Source: Undaria pinnatifida (lineage: Eukaryota > Sar > Phaeophyceae > Laminariales > Alariaceae). Taken from it: a stretch of 64,000 nt of DNA. Below the pieces are notes generated by a model. The model was not told where the DNA came from. It searched no databases and worked only from the letters and a program-made list of their open reading frames with translations. The stretch is from the NCBI GenBank assembly GCA_012845835.1, contig JABAKD010000013.1:8719128-8783127 (forward strand), in the 5' to 3' direction. Position 1 is the first letter of the stretch, and the number at the start of each line of letters is the position of its first letter. Below are positions 47,301 through 57,821 of this stretch, in pieces. The translations under genes and the position numbers were made by a program.

Positions 47301-50300
47301 GGGAGACCTGTCACAGAAACAGCAATGCTGCCCCAGGCTGTTTTTCTTTTACACTACGAGTAGTTGGGAAAGGGTGAGTCCTACACAAATCTCTGTATAA
47401 CCGCTCCCGAAATTGTTTTGTCCGTGTACACCTCCGCCTGTCTTTCTTAGTACAGCAATCGTTTTTATATAAAATACTTACGGAGTATCTGATAGGTGTG
47501 CCATACTACAGCAGCACTACTGTCTACAGCGCCACCGCTGTTTATACATTAGTAGCACTAATAGCACCATAGTCTACAGTACTGGTTTAGTACCGTTTGG
47601 TGTATCATCTACTCTGAAAGCAACACGTGGCAGGTGCAGCCTAGAGTAGTATAATGTTTTCTAAAATGAAGATCATATAGTACCAGGTACGCATTTCGAA
47701 GTGTTATTTTACGAATAGCGCAGGCGTGTTGACTTGTTTTCAAGTGTGACTTGCGACAAAGATTACCTGCTTTTGATACTGCTGCTTGTAATTGTTCGTC
47801 GAACTATTTATCGTTATATAATTACCAGTAGGCTTCATAGTGTGTAGTAGTAGTTCGTGGCTGCCAGGGAGCTTCAATGGTTTGAAAACATGAAAAAAAA
47901 TAAAGACTTACGAACAACTATACACTCAGGGAGCCACTCGAACAGCCGCAAGCGTTGTCTGATCGTGTTTGTTCTTGTCTTGCCCGTGTCTATTCGTGTC
48001 TTCATGTCCCATTGTGTCTTCTTCGCGTCTTCTTGGTGTCAAAGACTCTGCTACACCAAAAGCTTGCATAAAAACACACACACCACATGCGTCGCACGTC
48101 TCTACAGCAGAGGGTACAGGATGCATATTATCCTGGCTGGTAACTGCTGTAGCTCGGCCCACGACGATAATACGGCTTCTCAATCGTACAAGCAGCTACC
48201 ACAATGATCGCAGTTTCTACCTCCAATCTTAATGCGTACTTGGCCTCATGGTCGCGAAAAAGAACAGAGAGTACAGGTGGGGCAAGTCAAGCTTAAAACT
48301 CGGCCGGTGTCACGAAATGAAGCCAGTTCCCGAATGCAGATGAAGCCAGTTCCCGAATGCAGATGAAGCCAATTTCCCCGCCTCACACATCAACAATACA
48401 TGCATCACAAAACAACGTGCATGGCTACCAGCGCGCGGTAGCTACTGCTGTGGCTACAACCGGCTATAACGCCCTAATGGCAGTACCAGGGTATGCGATA
48501 CTGGATAATCTAGAGTAGCCTTCCTATCAGAGCGAAACCTGTGTGCAGTTCCATACGATAACTGCCGAACGCACGACACCAGCCACACCGCCTGAAGTGT
48601 TGCCTGTATCAACCAACGTACCTCGTACTGTCGTAGTGCAAGAACGAGCGACAGAGGTCCACCGTCTAAGGCGCAGCTCAGTAACTTCTGACACAGACAG
48701 TATAAAATCGTCGGGAAACAGTAACCGCGGAGAACACGAACTGACACGACTGGGTTTAAGGATCGTAGGAAAAGTTCATTGATCCTTAAAATTCCAAAGC
48801 GATTTTGGTCAAGTCCACTCATCGTTTTATTTTCGATGAATGGGCTCGTTTGAATCTCGAGTGAAATCGAACGACCGCAACCAGTCCCAGTCACCCCCCC
48901 AGGCTGGTGAGGGGGCCAAGGTAGCCGGTGAAAAGAGGTTATGCAGAATCGGTAAACAATCGTCTACAATTATCGATTCCGATGTCGATTGTATCGAACG
49001 ATTGAACCGGCTTAATCGGCTGCGATTCACAGCCCTAGACACAAGCCTTCCTTCCCTTAGCCTCCTTGGTAAAGCACACGCTACCTCCAATCATTGCCGT
49101 CACGCCTGTGTAGTTGGGTCAAACGCACTAAGGCCTTAATTTCTCGGCACCTAAACCCTCACGGGAACTCCATGTTCACACGTTTACATGAAAAAATACC
49201 AGGTACCTGGTACCGTAAGCAGCAAGAAAAGCATTGGGCGAAACTGCCCCAAAAGTTTTAAGATAGGATGAAAATAAATATCAGGTACAATGCAGGTACA
49301 AAAACCTCGACGGAAAAGAAGGGGAGCTGGTGCTTAAGTGCACCAAGCTCGGTCTCATCAAAACGCTAATGCTGTTTTGGGCATGCATTCCAGCCTCCAG
49401 CCCGGCTTGATTCGCGCCGTGCCCACGGTATGTCGCGTCTCCCTTCTCGTTGCTTTCCCGTGCACTTTTCGTGCAAAACACTAGTTCTCCATTTCAGCAG
49501 CAGTATTGCATCGTCCGTTCCGGTGTTAGTAACAAAACTTCTCGCCCGAGGAGGCCTAGGGTTAGGGTTCAACAAACTTGCCCATTACCGTAGTTGACGA
49601 TTAATCGAACTGTTATCACAGCGTGTCGAATCCATTGCAGCGTGCTCGCAAGTCGGGTGCAGCCTCCACCCAGGCCGTATCCGTCGGCTTTCCACGACAG
49701 TGTGGATCTGCTTATGTGCACAATTCAGACGAGGACGCAGGAACTCCTCCGCATTCGTGTTACATATCATAACGCGATAATAACGTACGGTGATACAACG
49801 AGATCCGCGTGTAGGAGATGGGATGATAGGATGTGTCTGATGCGCCGCCATCGGCCCAACTCTATGGCCCATCACCGCCAATCTCTTGGCGAGCGAAATG
49901 AGTACTTGTGCACGCGAGCAAATAGCAAGACAAGGTCGTCTGTTAGGGTCATTCCACCCTTGCACCCGCCGGAATCTCCCCTCTTGAGCAAGCCGGGAGC
50001 AGGCACTCTGCATTCGAGGTTCAGCCATGGTGCTCTCAAACGCGCCCTCGTCGAGCAGGATAATCACATCACGACTACTATTCTATTAGCCCTACTGCTG
50101 TGTACCATCACGACTACAAATCTATTAGCCCGACTGCTGTGTACCAGGTACTTGCTGAAAGTAGTTCAGCAGCTGATCGGAACATGTACCGCAGCTTGCA
50201 GCAATGCGAAGCAACTGCAGTATTAATAGTACTTCCGAATCAACCTCTACTAGCTCTACCGCTGTATAAGATGCCATTAGTTCAGCGAAAGACCGAACTC

Positions 50301-51945
50301 GTGCCCGCAGTTTTCTGCAGGCATGTATACGTTGCTACCGCTGCTATGATACAAGTGCACGAGCGCATATTGTATGATAACATGATCGTACTGGCATCTA
50401 AAAAACAATACCAGGTAAACGAGGAATGGAGTTCATTTCGAGGCCATATCGCTGGGATACCACGTTACCAGGTACGGCGTAAAAACTACGAATATTCACG
50501 TTACGGGCTATTTTACAAAAATTATCTACACCTACAGAGTGTAGTTGGCAACCTTTGTTTTGTAGTATAATACAAGTATTAATACACAGCAGTAGTAGTA
50601 TGAGTACCACACAGCAGCAGACCATTTAGACTTCAGCAGCAGTGCCGTCAACGTGTGAAAAAAGCGCCACGTACTCAGGCGGAGGAACGGAGTATGTAAC
50701 TCGTGTGCTGTCTATGGTAGATTGACGTACAGCAGTATACCAGGTACAACAGTACTGGCACGAACCACAGGACCTTAGCAACCGTTGGACCAGCTACATA
50801 CAGGTTTGACATTGATTGTTTCATACGAAGGGCAGATGTCCCGGCATGCCCGTGAAAACGTAGAGACGTAACAAACGCGCGGGACATACGATACGAGTAC
50901 AAGACCTTCCGTAGAAATTGTGAAGCTGTGTTGTTGTTGTTGTTGTTGTTCTCACATTAACTCGCATCATCAAGTCCGTGGTCACAGGACAGGCTCCAGT
51001 CACTCTGGAGCTGAGGAATACCCCAGGGAATACACACACAACCCCAAGGGAGTACACGCATATATCACAGCTGACGCTGTGTATTAACAACCAGGTATAA
51101 TTCACAAACACCGTATCATAAATGAAACACAGATCTAATGTACCAAGCAGAACGCAGCTTGCAAACTTGAGTTTCAACCATTCAATCGGCCGTACTCACA
51201 TTTGACGTTTTTCCTTTTTTTCTATTAAAAAAGAAAGTAAATCTGTAGACATGCGATAAAGCTGCACGACTAGACTATGATAGCTGTATAGGTAGACGCA
51301 ACAACTTTACCTTGCTGTGCTCTATGTTCAAATCCGCGAACCCTGTACTAATGCATCACTCTTCAACCTGCCTGCTCGCGATGCTCGTGCACTACTGTTC
51401 TAGACCAAAGCAGCCCTAGACTGCAACAGAAGTGGCAGTGGCAGTAGTTGCGTCGCAAGGTGGTGAAGGATTGAGGATTGCTTGCGTACGATTGATTGAA
51501 GAAGCGCTGCACACTCTGTACGAAGTATGATACTCGTGATCAAAGGCGGAGGTTTTCGTTTGGTGCCCTATCAACATCTGAAGGTCAGTGTTTATGCAGA
51601 ACTCCGGGAAAATGTGGCCATTCCAGGCACATGACGCACCGATGTCAAAGGGCAACACAACACCGCCTAACCAATTGCTACCGGTATCGCACGTACGCAA
51701 GAAGGAGCTGAATCGCAAGACGCATATTCCCACACAAAACAGCATCGTGTAGTGGAGATTTGATCGTCTCAACTCACATCCGTCTCAGCGTATCTGATGT
51801 TGTCGTTATCAAAAGGCGTCTCGTTGCTGATATCAGCAACCACGACGCCCATCCCACGCCCAGCCAAGCGTAGGGCTGTTGCACGGCCAAGCCCAGAGGC
51901 CCCACCGGTAACAATCGCGGTGGTCGCACGCGAAATCGCCGCCAT
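38388..51945 (-). CDS. HSD17B10: SDR-family 3-hydroxyacyl-CoA dehydrogenase type 2
   Basis: Six minus-strand exons: 51945-51778, 46646-46528, 40779-40687, 40187-40106, 39267-39159 and 38578-38388 (TGA). Borders are GT..AG, phases agree, and the product is 253 residues against about 255-261 for the family. It has the cofactor loop TGGASGLG (13-20), Asp38 after strand 2 (NAD preference), NCAG (83-86), catalytic Ser147 in [12 protein letters not shown], and YAASK with Tyr160 and Lys164. The end [16 protein letters not shown] is characteristic of HSD17B10. That enzyme oxidises short-chain and branched 3-hydroxyacyl-CoAs in mitochondria and in animals is also a tRNA-processing subunit; only the dehydrogenase role is inferred here. 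In-frame codons extend upstream to 52065 with a basic, Ser-rich stretch that could be a transit peptide, but CCAAT boxes there argue for 5' flank. Introns of 5.1 and 5.7 kb make a 13.6 kb gene. Confidence 0.88.
41530..41880 (+). repeat. tRNA-related SINE-like element, copy 1
   Basis: A tRNA-like core runs from box A-like GCTCAGTGGGTATAG (41754 onward) to a perfect T-arm, GTGAG TACGATT CTCAC (41796-41812). A non-tRNA tail (CATATTTG, then a TTCAGG segment and TTATGAATGGTTATG) follows to about 41880. The acceptor stem is not preserved, so it is not a tRNA gene. Similar upstream sequence (TATTCTTGGATCT, AACATTTCCAAATTGGCAT) recurs before the second copy. It lies in intron 2 of the SDR gene. Confidence 0.5.
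42020..42250 (+). repeat. tRNA-related SINE-like elements, copies 2 and 3
   Basis: A second core has the T-arm GTGAG TTCGACT CTCAC (42062-42078) followed by the same CATATTTG...TTATGAATGGTTATG tail. A third, degenerate head with TAGCTCAGTGGGCAGTGCTG follows near 42197-42220. The shared tail beyond the tRNA part separates these from plain pseudo-tRNAs. Confidence 0.45.
42260..44100. other. Intronic sequence, no recognisable gene
   Basis: SDR intron 2 continues. A minus-strand segment near 43205-43285 has a box-B-like GAGTTCGAATGCC and could be a decayed tRNA-like sequence, but the acceptor stem does not pair and I do not call it. Confidence 0.4.
44150..45015 (+). repeat. Tandem array, about five units of roughly 165-230 bp
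   Basis: The landmark TGTCGACCCGGGAGAAGTCG or a variant, followed by CCCCGGTTTGTTGGAG, starts units at about 44166, 44395, 44560, 44772 and 44952. Each unit also contains a CCAATCAGCG-like stretch. Copies are quite diverged, so the array is old. The long plus-strand frames across it are by-products of the repeat and have no domain. Confidence 0.7.
45544..46030 (+). repeat. Tandem duplication, about 243-bp unit
   Basis: Two near-identical units start at about 45544 and 45787. Both contain GCTCGGATTTATCCGATCGA, CTATATCGAACTCTTGGC and GAAGCATGGGTGCCGGCGAT. Differences are few. There is no gene. Confidence 0.85.
46660..50925. other. SDR intron 1, no recognisable gene
   Basis: Several frames of 100-200 codons overlap on both strands (for example near 49590-50230) but show no domain or splice-consistent exons. 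Small structures present: three 24-bp units around GAAGCCAGTTCCCGAATGCA at about 48316-48380, and paired GCGCAATGGAG segments near 47232-47290. The TACCWGGTA motif is unusually dense here. Confidence 0.45.
50930..51080 (+). repeat. Dispersed repeat copy with (GTT)n
   Basis: Matches 3640-3790 along its length: (GTT)n, CTCACATTAACTCGCATCAT, GTCACAGGACAGGCTCCAGT and ACGCATATATCACAGCTGAC. Just downstream, AACGCAGCTTGCAAACTTGA to TCAATCGGCCGTACTCA resembles 7752-7800. Confidence 0.75.
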
Positions 51946-52012
51946 CTCGCTGTTTGAACTTGAGAGTGAGAGAAAACAGAGAACAGAGGAAATTGTTGCA
52001 CTTCGGTTGGCG

Positions 52013-52050
52013 ATTGGTCCGCGCTTTTTGGATAGGAGCATTCTCATTGG
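52013..52050 (-). promoter_or_regulatory. Two CCAAT boxes upstream of the SDR start codon
   Basis: CCAAT occurs twice on the minus strand (52013-52017 and 52046-52050), about 70 and 100 nt upstream of the ATG at 51945. A pyrimidine-rich leader of typical 5' UTR character follows. Spacing and orientation fit a proximal promoter, but no TATA box is seen. Confidence 0.4.
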
Positions 52051-52344
52051 TCGGGAGTTCAACATTGTTCAGCGGCGTTACACGTTTGAACGAAACGGTT
52101 TCGTTATGTGTTTTCATCCCACCTACCAGGTATTCGTTTTTCGACCAACCGTGACCGTGTACGAGCCCCCGTGTACTGCCCGCGCAGCCCACGCGATGAT
52201 AAGGATAATACCTAAACATCGGAAACGCGACCTGGATTGGCGGTGGTACAACACAGCGTCTTTTTGCACTTGGAACCGATCGTTCCCGAGGCATCTAGCC
52301 GCAAAAAGGGAAGGCGGGAGGTTATTGTCGCCGTCGCGGGGCTA

Positions 52345-52655
52345 CGTGGTCCTACGGCACGGGTGGACGAAACCCCCGCATTGGTCGACATCGTAGAAGG
52401 TGGGCAACAAGCCGACCTTCTGAGCACCTTTTGGAATGTTAAATCATGTCACAAAACATGCTGGTTTGCCCACGTTCTGCGGGCTTGGCATGGTTTTCGG
52501 CGTTCGAAGTGGTGCTTGTAGAGGCTGCCGTTTGGAGTTTGCCGACGCCGTAACTGACTTTCCAAAAGTGCTCAGAAGGTTCTTTTGCCGACATCCTACT
52601 ATGTCGACAAAACGAGGGTTCTCGTCCACCCGTGCGGCGGTGCTACTCTAATTTC
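52345..52655. repeat. Inverted repeat of about 85-bp arms
   Basis: GCACGGGTGGACGAAACCCC to CTTCTGAGCACCTTTTGGA (about 52352-52437) is mirrored at about 52560-52645 as imperfect reverse complement, around a spacer of roughly 120 bp. It may be a small fold-back element. Open frames across it are not genes. Confidence 0.55.
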
Positions 52656-53456
52656 CAAAAAGAAATCTAGTTTACAACTATCGTCGTCGGGAGCGCAACG
52701 ACGGCATGCATAATAACACAGCGATACTTACGCAGCTAGGGGTATTATGTGTGCATGCGGTTTCCGGATGTTCTGCGACCTGAGGTATAAGGGGAAGGAT
52801 TAATGGCGGCCTCGATGAGAATATGTGTCGATTGACTTCGGATTAAAGTTGATCAAATTTCGACGTCCCAGATAATAGACTAGACTAGACTATATATTTT
52901 GAAACTATTATAATATATGGCTGACTAATTAGGTTATGATATGCTGATGAGGGATACGGCCGTGCTGTAAGACGAAGCCAAACATCGCAAGGGATGCAAT
53001 TCCTATATTTGTTGGCGACAGGAACATATTGGCATTCATTGTCGCGGAGATGTTTCCGTTCAGTAGCGTACCGTACCGTACCGGTACTATGGCACCAAAT
53101 TGTAAAATATGAAGAAAAAATATATACTCCATATAAAATATGAAAAAACATGGTGCATTTGGTTAGACAGGCGATGCTTTTTAGGGTCGTTCTTAACGAA
53201 GAGATTGTTTTAGGTTTTCGCGAAAGTTTTGGTTGTCCCCGAAATTCGTTCGGGAAAACCAAAAAACATTCAATCTAGAAAAAAAACTCGCCCTTAACAC
53301 TGGTTCTACGGTACTCCCCCCCCCAAAAAAAAACAGCGATTCTTGAACGAACGTTTTATGGATGCTCGACGCGAGGAAGGATGCTATGAAAAAAAATGTA
53401 ATGTTACCACGTATATTATCTTGCGAAGGATCATCGAACGATGACGTCGAGGTGGC
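52656..53456. other. No recognisable feature
   Basis: AT-rich DNA with C and A homopolymers near 53317-53333, between the inverted repeat and the copia target site. Confidence 0.4.
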
Positions 53457-53461
53457 AAGAG
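53457..53461. repeat. Target-site duplication, left copy (AAGAG)
   Basis: AAGAG directly precedes the 5' LTR and is repeated exactly after the 3' LTR at 60803-60807. It confirms the element boundaries. Confidence 0.9.
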
Positions 53462-53911
53462 TGTTATGGAAATGTTAGCACATACTTGTAGCCATTATGA
53501 GTCAATGTTCAGTAGCGCTGCTCTTGTGTATAGTAGATGTAATATGTGTCAGTCCGAGTGTATCGTAAGTATGTGTGCGGAGGAATTACTTGCGTGGGAT
53601 TCTCCGCTTGATATCCAGGTAGCTCACTCTCAGAGCTCTCGTGTGGCTCTCTCTTGTAGATCTTTCCGGATCGTAGCTGTCCTGGTCATCTCTGGAAGCA
53701 GCCGTCGTCTGGGCTCCTGCAACTCTGCGGTTTATATCTGTGTGTGTTGGCCGAATTAAGCGCCATCGTTGTACTATTCAACATCTTCTCTACATCTCAG
53801 AAGCACTTCGTCTTCCAGGCTATTCTCTCGCACCGTGCCATCACCTCGACTAACGTCGACGGCACAGCCTCTCAAACCACCGTGCCAGGGTACCACACAT
53901 TATCCATGACA
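53462..53911 (+). repeat. 5' LTR of the copia element
   Basis: Starts TGTTATGGAAATGTTAGCAC and ends ATTATCCATGACA. It is followed at once by GGTTACGAAGCC, the place for a primer-binding site. This does not start with TGG, so a half-tRNA primer, as in Drosophila copia, is possible but unproven. Confidence 0.9.
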
Positions 53912-55068
53912 GGTTACGAAGCCTCGTGTGTATGAGTGGGGGCCTGCGGCGACTGCGCGTCTACTGCTGTCGCCGAGTGCTGTGGAGAGCACACCCGTCC
54001 TCCAGGATTTGGATATTTTTGGATCCTCCAGGGTTTGGATATTTTTTGGATATTTTTCCGCGGGGAGCTACTGCCGGAGTCTGCTTTCTGCTGGAGGCCA
54101 CACTGAGTCGACCCGCTTGCTTACTGCCCGGACTGATCACCTGGGCTCTCGGCTGCACTTTCGGTACGCTACTGTTTGTGTAAAGCATTCGGGAGCGCAA
54201 CTTCTAGGCATTGATTTCGGTCGGCGAATAGGGTTGTGCAGGTTGTTAGTTCTGCGCGCGGCGCCCCGTTCTCGGTGTTCTTTGTGTCTGTAACTGGCTA
54301 CCGAAATCGCCTGCGCGTGGCTCTCTCGCGAGGCGTAGTCTATCCAAGATATCTCCCACGTACCGAGTTGCGTTCTCGGTGTTCTTTGTGTCTGTAACTG
54401 GCTACCGAAATCGCCTGCGCGTGGCTCTCTCGCGAGGCGTAGTCTATCCAAGATATCTCCCACGTACCGAGTTGCCGGCTTGGTAGCGTGTGTAGGCTGA
54501 GCATACGACTGCTAGCTGGTAGCCGCTTACTGCTGTCGCTTCACCTACGTGACCCGCTCACGTAAATTTGCCTGCGCGTTGTACTATACGCGAGGTATAC
54601 CTGCGCGTTGTGGTATACACAAGGTAGGTGTGTCCAAGATATCTTCCTTGTGCTGGTTTTTTTATCGGTGCGTGTGTAGGCTGAGGATCTGACCAGGCCT
54701 GTTTGCATCCGTGCAGCAGCCAAAAGTCTACGCTGCAAGACTCGTAGCAAGTTTCAGCAGTGCATCTGACCCATGTACCTGCAGGACGAGGCCGGAGCTG
54801 GCTACTCCGTCGTCTCAACACCGCAGTTTCGCCACCTGCGGTTGGTCATAAGCTGTGCTCGACGGGGCGCAGTGGTCTGGTCGGAAGCTGGATAGCTAGC
54901 GCCGGACGTGGGTCGTGAGCTACGGAGCTGCGACCTAAACTAAGCCTACCCCTGTGTAGCATTGCAACGTATCCTTCTTAGGCGCGCCGACCCTTTTCAG
55001 GCTCTCGAGGCGTTGTACGTGTGCCTAAAACCTGACCGCGCCCGGGAGTGTGACCCTGGCTTTCATCG
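53912..55068 (+). other. Untranslated leader of the copia element
   Basis: About 1.16 kb between the 5' LTR and the gag start. It holds a direct duplication with a 104-bp period: the unit starting GTTCTCGGTGTTCTTTGTGT occurs at about 54268 and 54372. Confidence 0.7.
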
Positions 55069-56423
55069 ATGGCGGAATCATCGAGCTCCGGGCTCCACCG
55101 CATGCTGAACGCCGTTGGGACCATCTCGGGGCAGCAGGGTTTTCGCGTGTGGAAGACAAAATTCCGGAACGCAGTCAACCTCTTCGCGCCGGATCTTAAG
55201 CCCATCCTAGCCGGGGCCGACAGCCCTGCGGACCCTGAGCCGGACGAGGGAGATAGGGCCAAGTGGGACCAGGCTAACAGTCGCCTGTTCTCCCTCCTCT
55301 TCTTTGTCACCTCCGGGTCTGCGCACGCCACCGTCCTTACTCACGAAGAGGCGGTGGATGGAACGGCGGCCTGGAAGGCCCTCAACGAGCGTTTCGACAC
55401 TCACACCCAGGAAGCTCGACATGCGTGTCACAGAGAGCTTTTCGGCCCTCAGCACCTGGCGGGAGGGGATCCCATCGATGTCTTCACGAAAGGAAAATGG
55501 ATCTCAAAATTCGTCTTCAGGGTCTGGGGGGAGGAGGTCTCCAAGGAGGTCTAACTAGACATCATGCTCTCGGGTCTGACGAAGGCCCCAGAATTGAAGT
55601 CCATCCGTGAGATGCACTACCGTGAGGAATTCACGTCCGTTGACCGTCTCCAACAGACAGCCAACCGATTCTACGTGAACCAGCAGTCGCGCAATGCGCC
55701 GGGGCCCGTGGTCTCGGGCCGGGGGGCCGCGATGGCGGCGTCCTCATCCGACCAGTGCCATCGATGCAAGGCGTACGGGCATTTCCAGCGTGACTGCCCC
55801 CAACAAGTGCAGAAGAAACGTCCGAAGCCGAGGAAGAAAAAGTGGAAGAACAAGCGCGGCGGTCGTGGGGGGGGTGCTCAGCCGAAATGGTGCTCCTACC
55901 ACAACACCACCACGCACAGCGATGTCAGGAACAGCAGGAGCTTTGCGCGAACAAACAGAAGGAGCTCCAACGCTTGGTTGCCAACCTGGCGCTGCTGCAT
56001 TCCGCTGGTCAGGTCAACCTGCCCAACATCGGGAGCGCTCACTTGGCGCAGTCGACTCCGGCGACGGCGCCGCAGGCTCCCGCTGAGCCGACTTCGTTCG
56101 GGTTATCCTCCAGCGCCCAACGCGCTCCACCGGCTGCGGCAACTTCGTCTTCTGCCTTTTCCCAGACGCCTCCGGCGGCGTCTGCCGCCACTCCGGCGGC
56201 ACCTTCATCTATCTCCTCAGAGTCGCCTGCACAGGACCACCGTTTGCCCTCAGGGTTTTTCGGTGCGTTCATGGCGACTCCTGCGGAGATGTCGCTTGCT
56301 CCTTTTCGCTCAGACGGGTCGTGCATCCGGATGGTTGTGGACAGCGGAGCGACCAACAACTACCTCGACCCTGCGCTTACACCAGGAGTGCGGGCCCACA
56401 TGTGCGACGTCGGAGACCTTTAG
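55069..56423 (+). pseudogene. copia Gag and protease region, interrupted
   Basis: The ATG at 55069 opens the capsid part. An in-frame TAA at 55552-55554 interrupts it, and the same frame resumes to a nucleic-acid-binding zinc knuckle of the form C-x2-C-x4-H-x4-C (55756-55797) followed by a Lys/Arg-rich stretch. A frameshift near 55915-55925 moves the reading to another frame, which carries a Pro/Ala/Ser-rich linker and the aspartic protease motif VDSGATNNY near 56336-56365. That frame ends at TAG 56421-56423, with protease-like sequence continuing in frame behind it. The product would package element RNA and mature the polyprotein; this copy cannot make it intact. Confidence 0.85.
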
Positions 56424-57821
56424 GTCCCCCACACGTTCGTCGCCGCCGGCCAGCATCTCCTCAAGGGCGTAACAGCGGGGACTATCTTCGGCGCCGTCAC
56501 GGACGACAACGGAAATGACCGGTGCGTCTCCTTTCGCGTCGTTTTGGTGCCGGACTTGGGCACCAACCTCTTCTCCGTGACCGCGGCAATGCAGAAGGGA
56601 GTGGCGATGTTGTTTCATCCAGCCAACCCCAGATTGGAGTCGGGGGACGTGGTTTATCCCTATGCAAACCTGTGGGGTGGACGACGCGACCGGAAAGCTC
56701 ATGTGCTCCATCGAGGTGAAACTAAGGGGTGGCGCCGGGGGCCAGATGGTCCTCGGGTGAGCCCCCGACGGCTTTGCTTTAAAGTTGGAGTCCGCTGAGC
56801 TGTGGCACCGGCGCATGGAACACATCAACCACAAGAGCTTGGACGTCCTGAGGAAGGAGCCGGTTAGCGGTGTCGACTACACCGGCGACCTCAAGAACTG
56901 TAGTACCTGCCCAGTCGGGAAGAGTGCACAACAACCTCACCCCAAACAGGCCACCTACAATGTTCTACGTCCTTTCCAGCTCGTATCCGTCGACACCCTC
57001 GGCCCCTTCACGCCTAAATCTCTGGGCGGGTTCAAATACGCCGTCAAGTTCGTTGAACAGCAAACCAAGTGGAAGGAGTTGGTGCTCATGAAGGACAAGA
57101 TCTGCTCTATGGACGCCCTTGCGGTGTGATTCCTACCGGCGAGCGCATCCATACCCTCCGCGGGGAACGCGGCACGGAATTCACGAGCGCCGAGTTCCGC
57201 CAGTACTGTCAAGACCTCAGCATCAAGCTGGAGTTTGCCTCTCGGCACACCCCTCAGCAGATCGGAGCGAACGAGCGTGCGGGCCGGACGATTTTGAACA
57301 TCGTGCACTGTTTTCTCGCCGACTCGACACTTCCGAACTTCCTTTTGGGGGAGCTGATGAAGACGGCCGTCTACCTGAGCAACCGGACTCCTCACGCAGT
57401 TTTGCAGAACGGGACGCCGTACAAGGCGCTCTACGGCAAGGATGCCTATCTCGGCCATCTCCGGGTGATCGGGTCCCGGGCGTTCGTGCACGAAGAGGTC
57501 CACACCAATACGCTGAAGCATCGTGCTTGGGAAGGCCGGCTCGTTGGATTCAGCGAGGAAAGCAAGTCCTACCGGATCTACAATTCTGAGGCGCGACGTG
57601 TGCGGGTGAGTCAAAATGGTATCTTCATTGACACGCCTTCTGTCGCGCTCTCGTTGGACGCGCGCGGTTTTGACGCCGGGGAGTTCACGTACGACGACCA
57701 CGACGACGTACTAAGAGACGTGCGAAACTACACTTCCAGCCACTCGGCTGATTCGCTCTCTCCTGAACGTGCCGTTGGGGATGCCTTCGGGGATCTGTCT
57801 GCGATTGAGCTTCTCGAATGA
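56424..57821 (+). pseudogene. copia integrase region, interrupted
   Basis: After the rest of the protease domain the frame shifts near 56660. The GAG-pre-integrase zinc-binding part (LWHRRMEHINHKSL near 56797, then CSTCPVGK) leads into the integrase core with VDTLGPF carrying the first catalytic Asp. A small deletion or frameshift near 57125 interrupts it. The core resumes with RGERGTEF near 57159-57182, where the expected second Asp is Glu (codon 57165-57167), and NERAGRTI with the catalytic Glu. A stop at 57819-57821 cuts it from the reverse transcriptase. The role would be cDNA insertion; this copy is dead. Confidence 0.85.

Noticed and set aside
49585-50226. Opposed frames of 160 (-) and 210 (+) codons in SDR intron 1
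   Set aside because: Both strands are open, no motif is recognised and no splice-consistent exon could be defined.
52013-52065. Upstream in-frame ATG at 52065 as the SDR start with a mitochondrial transit peptide
   Set aside because: The stretch overlaps two CCAAT boxes and a pyrimidine-rich leader, and the ATG at 51945 gives the usual family length. The longer form remains possible but is less likely.
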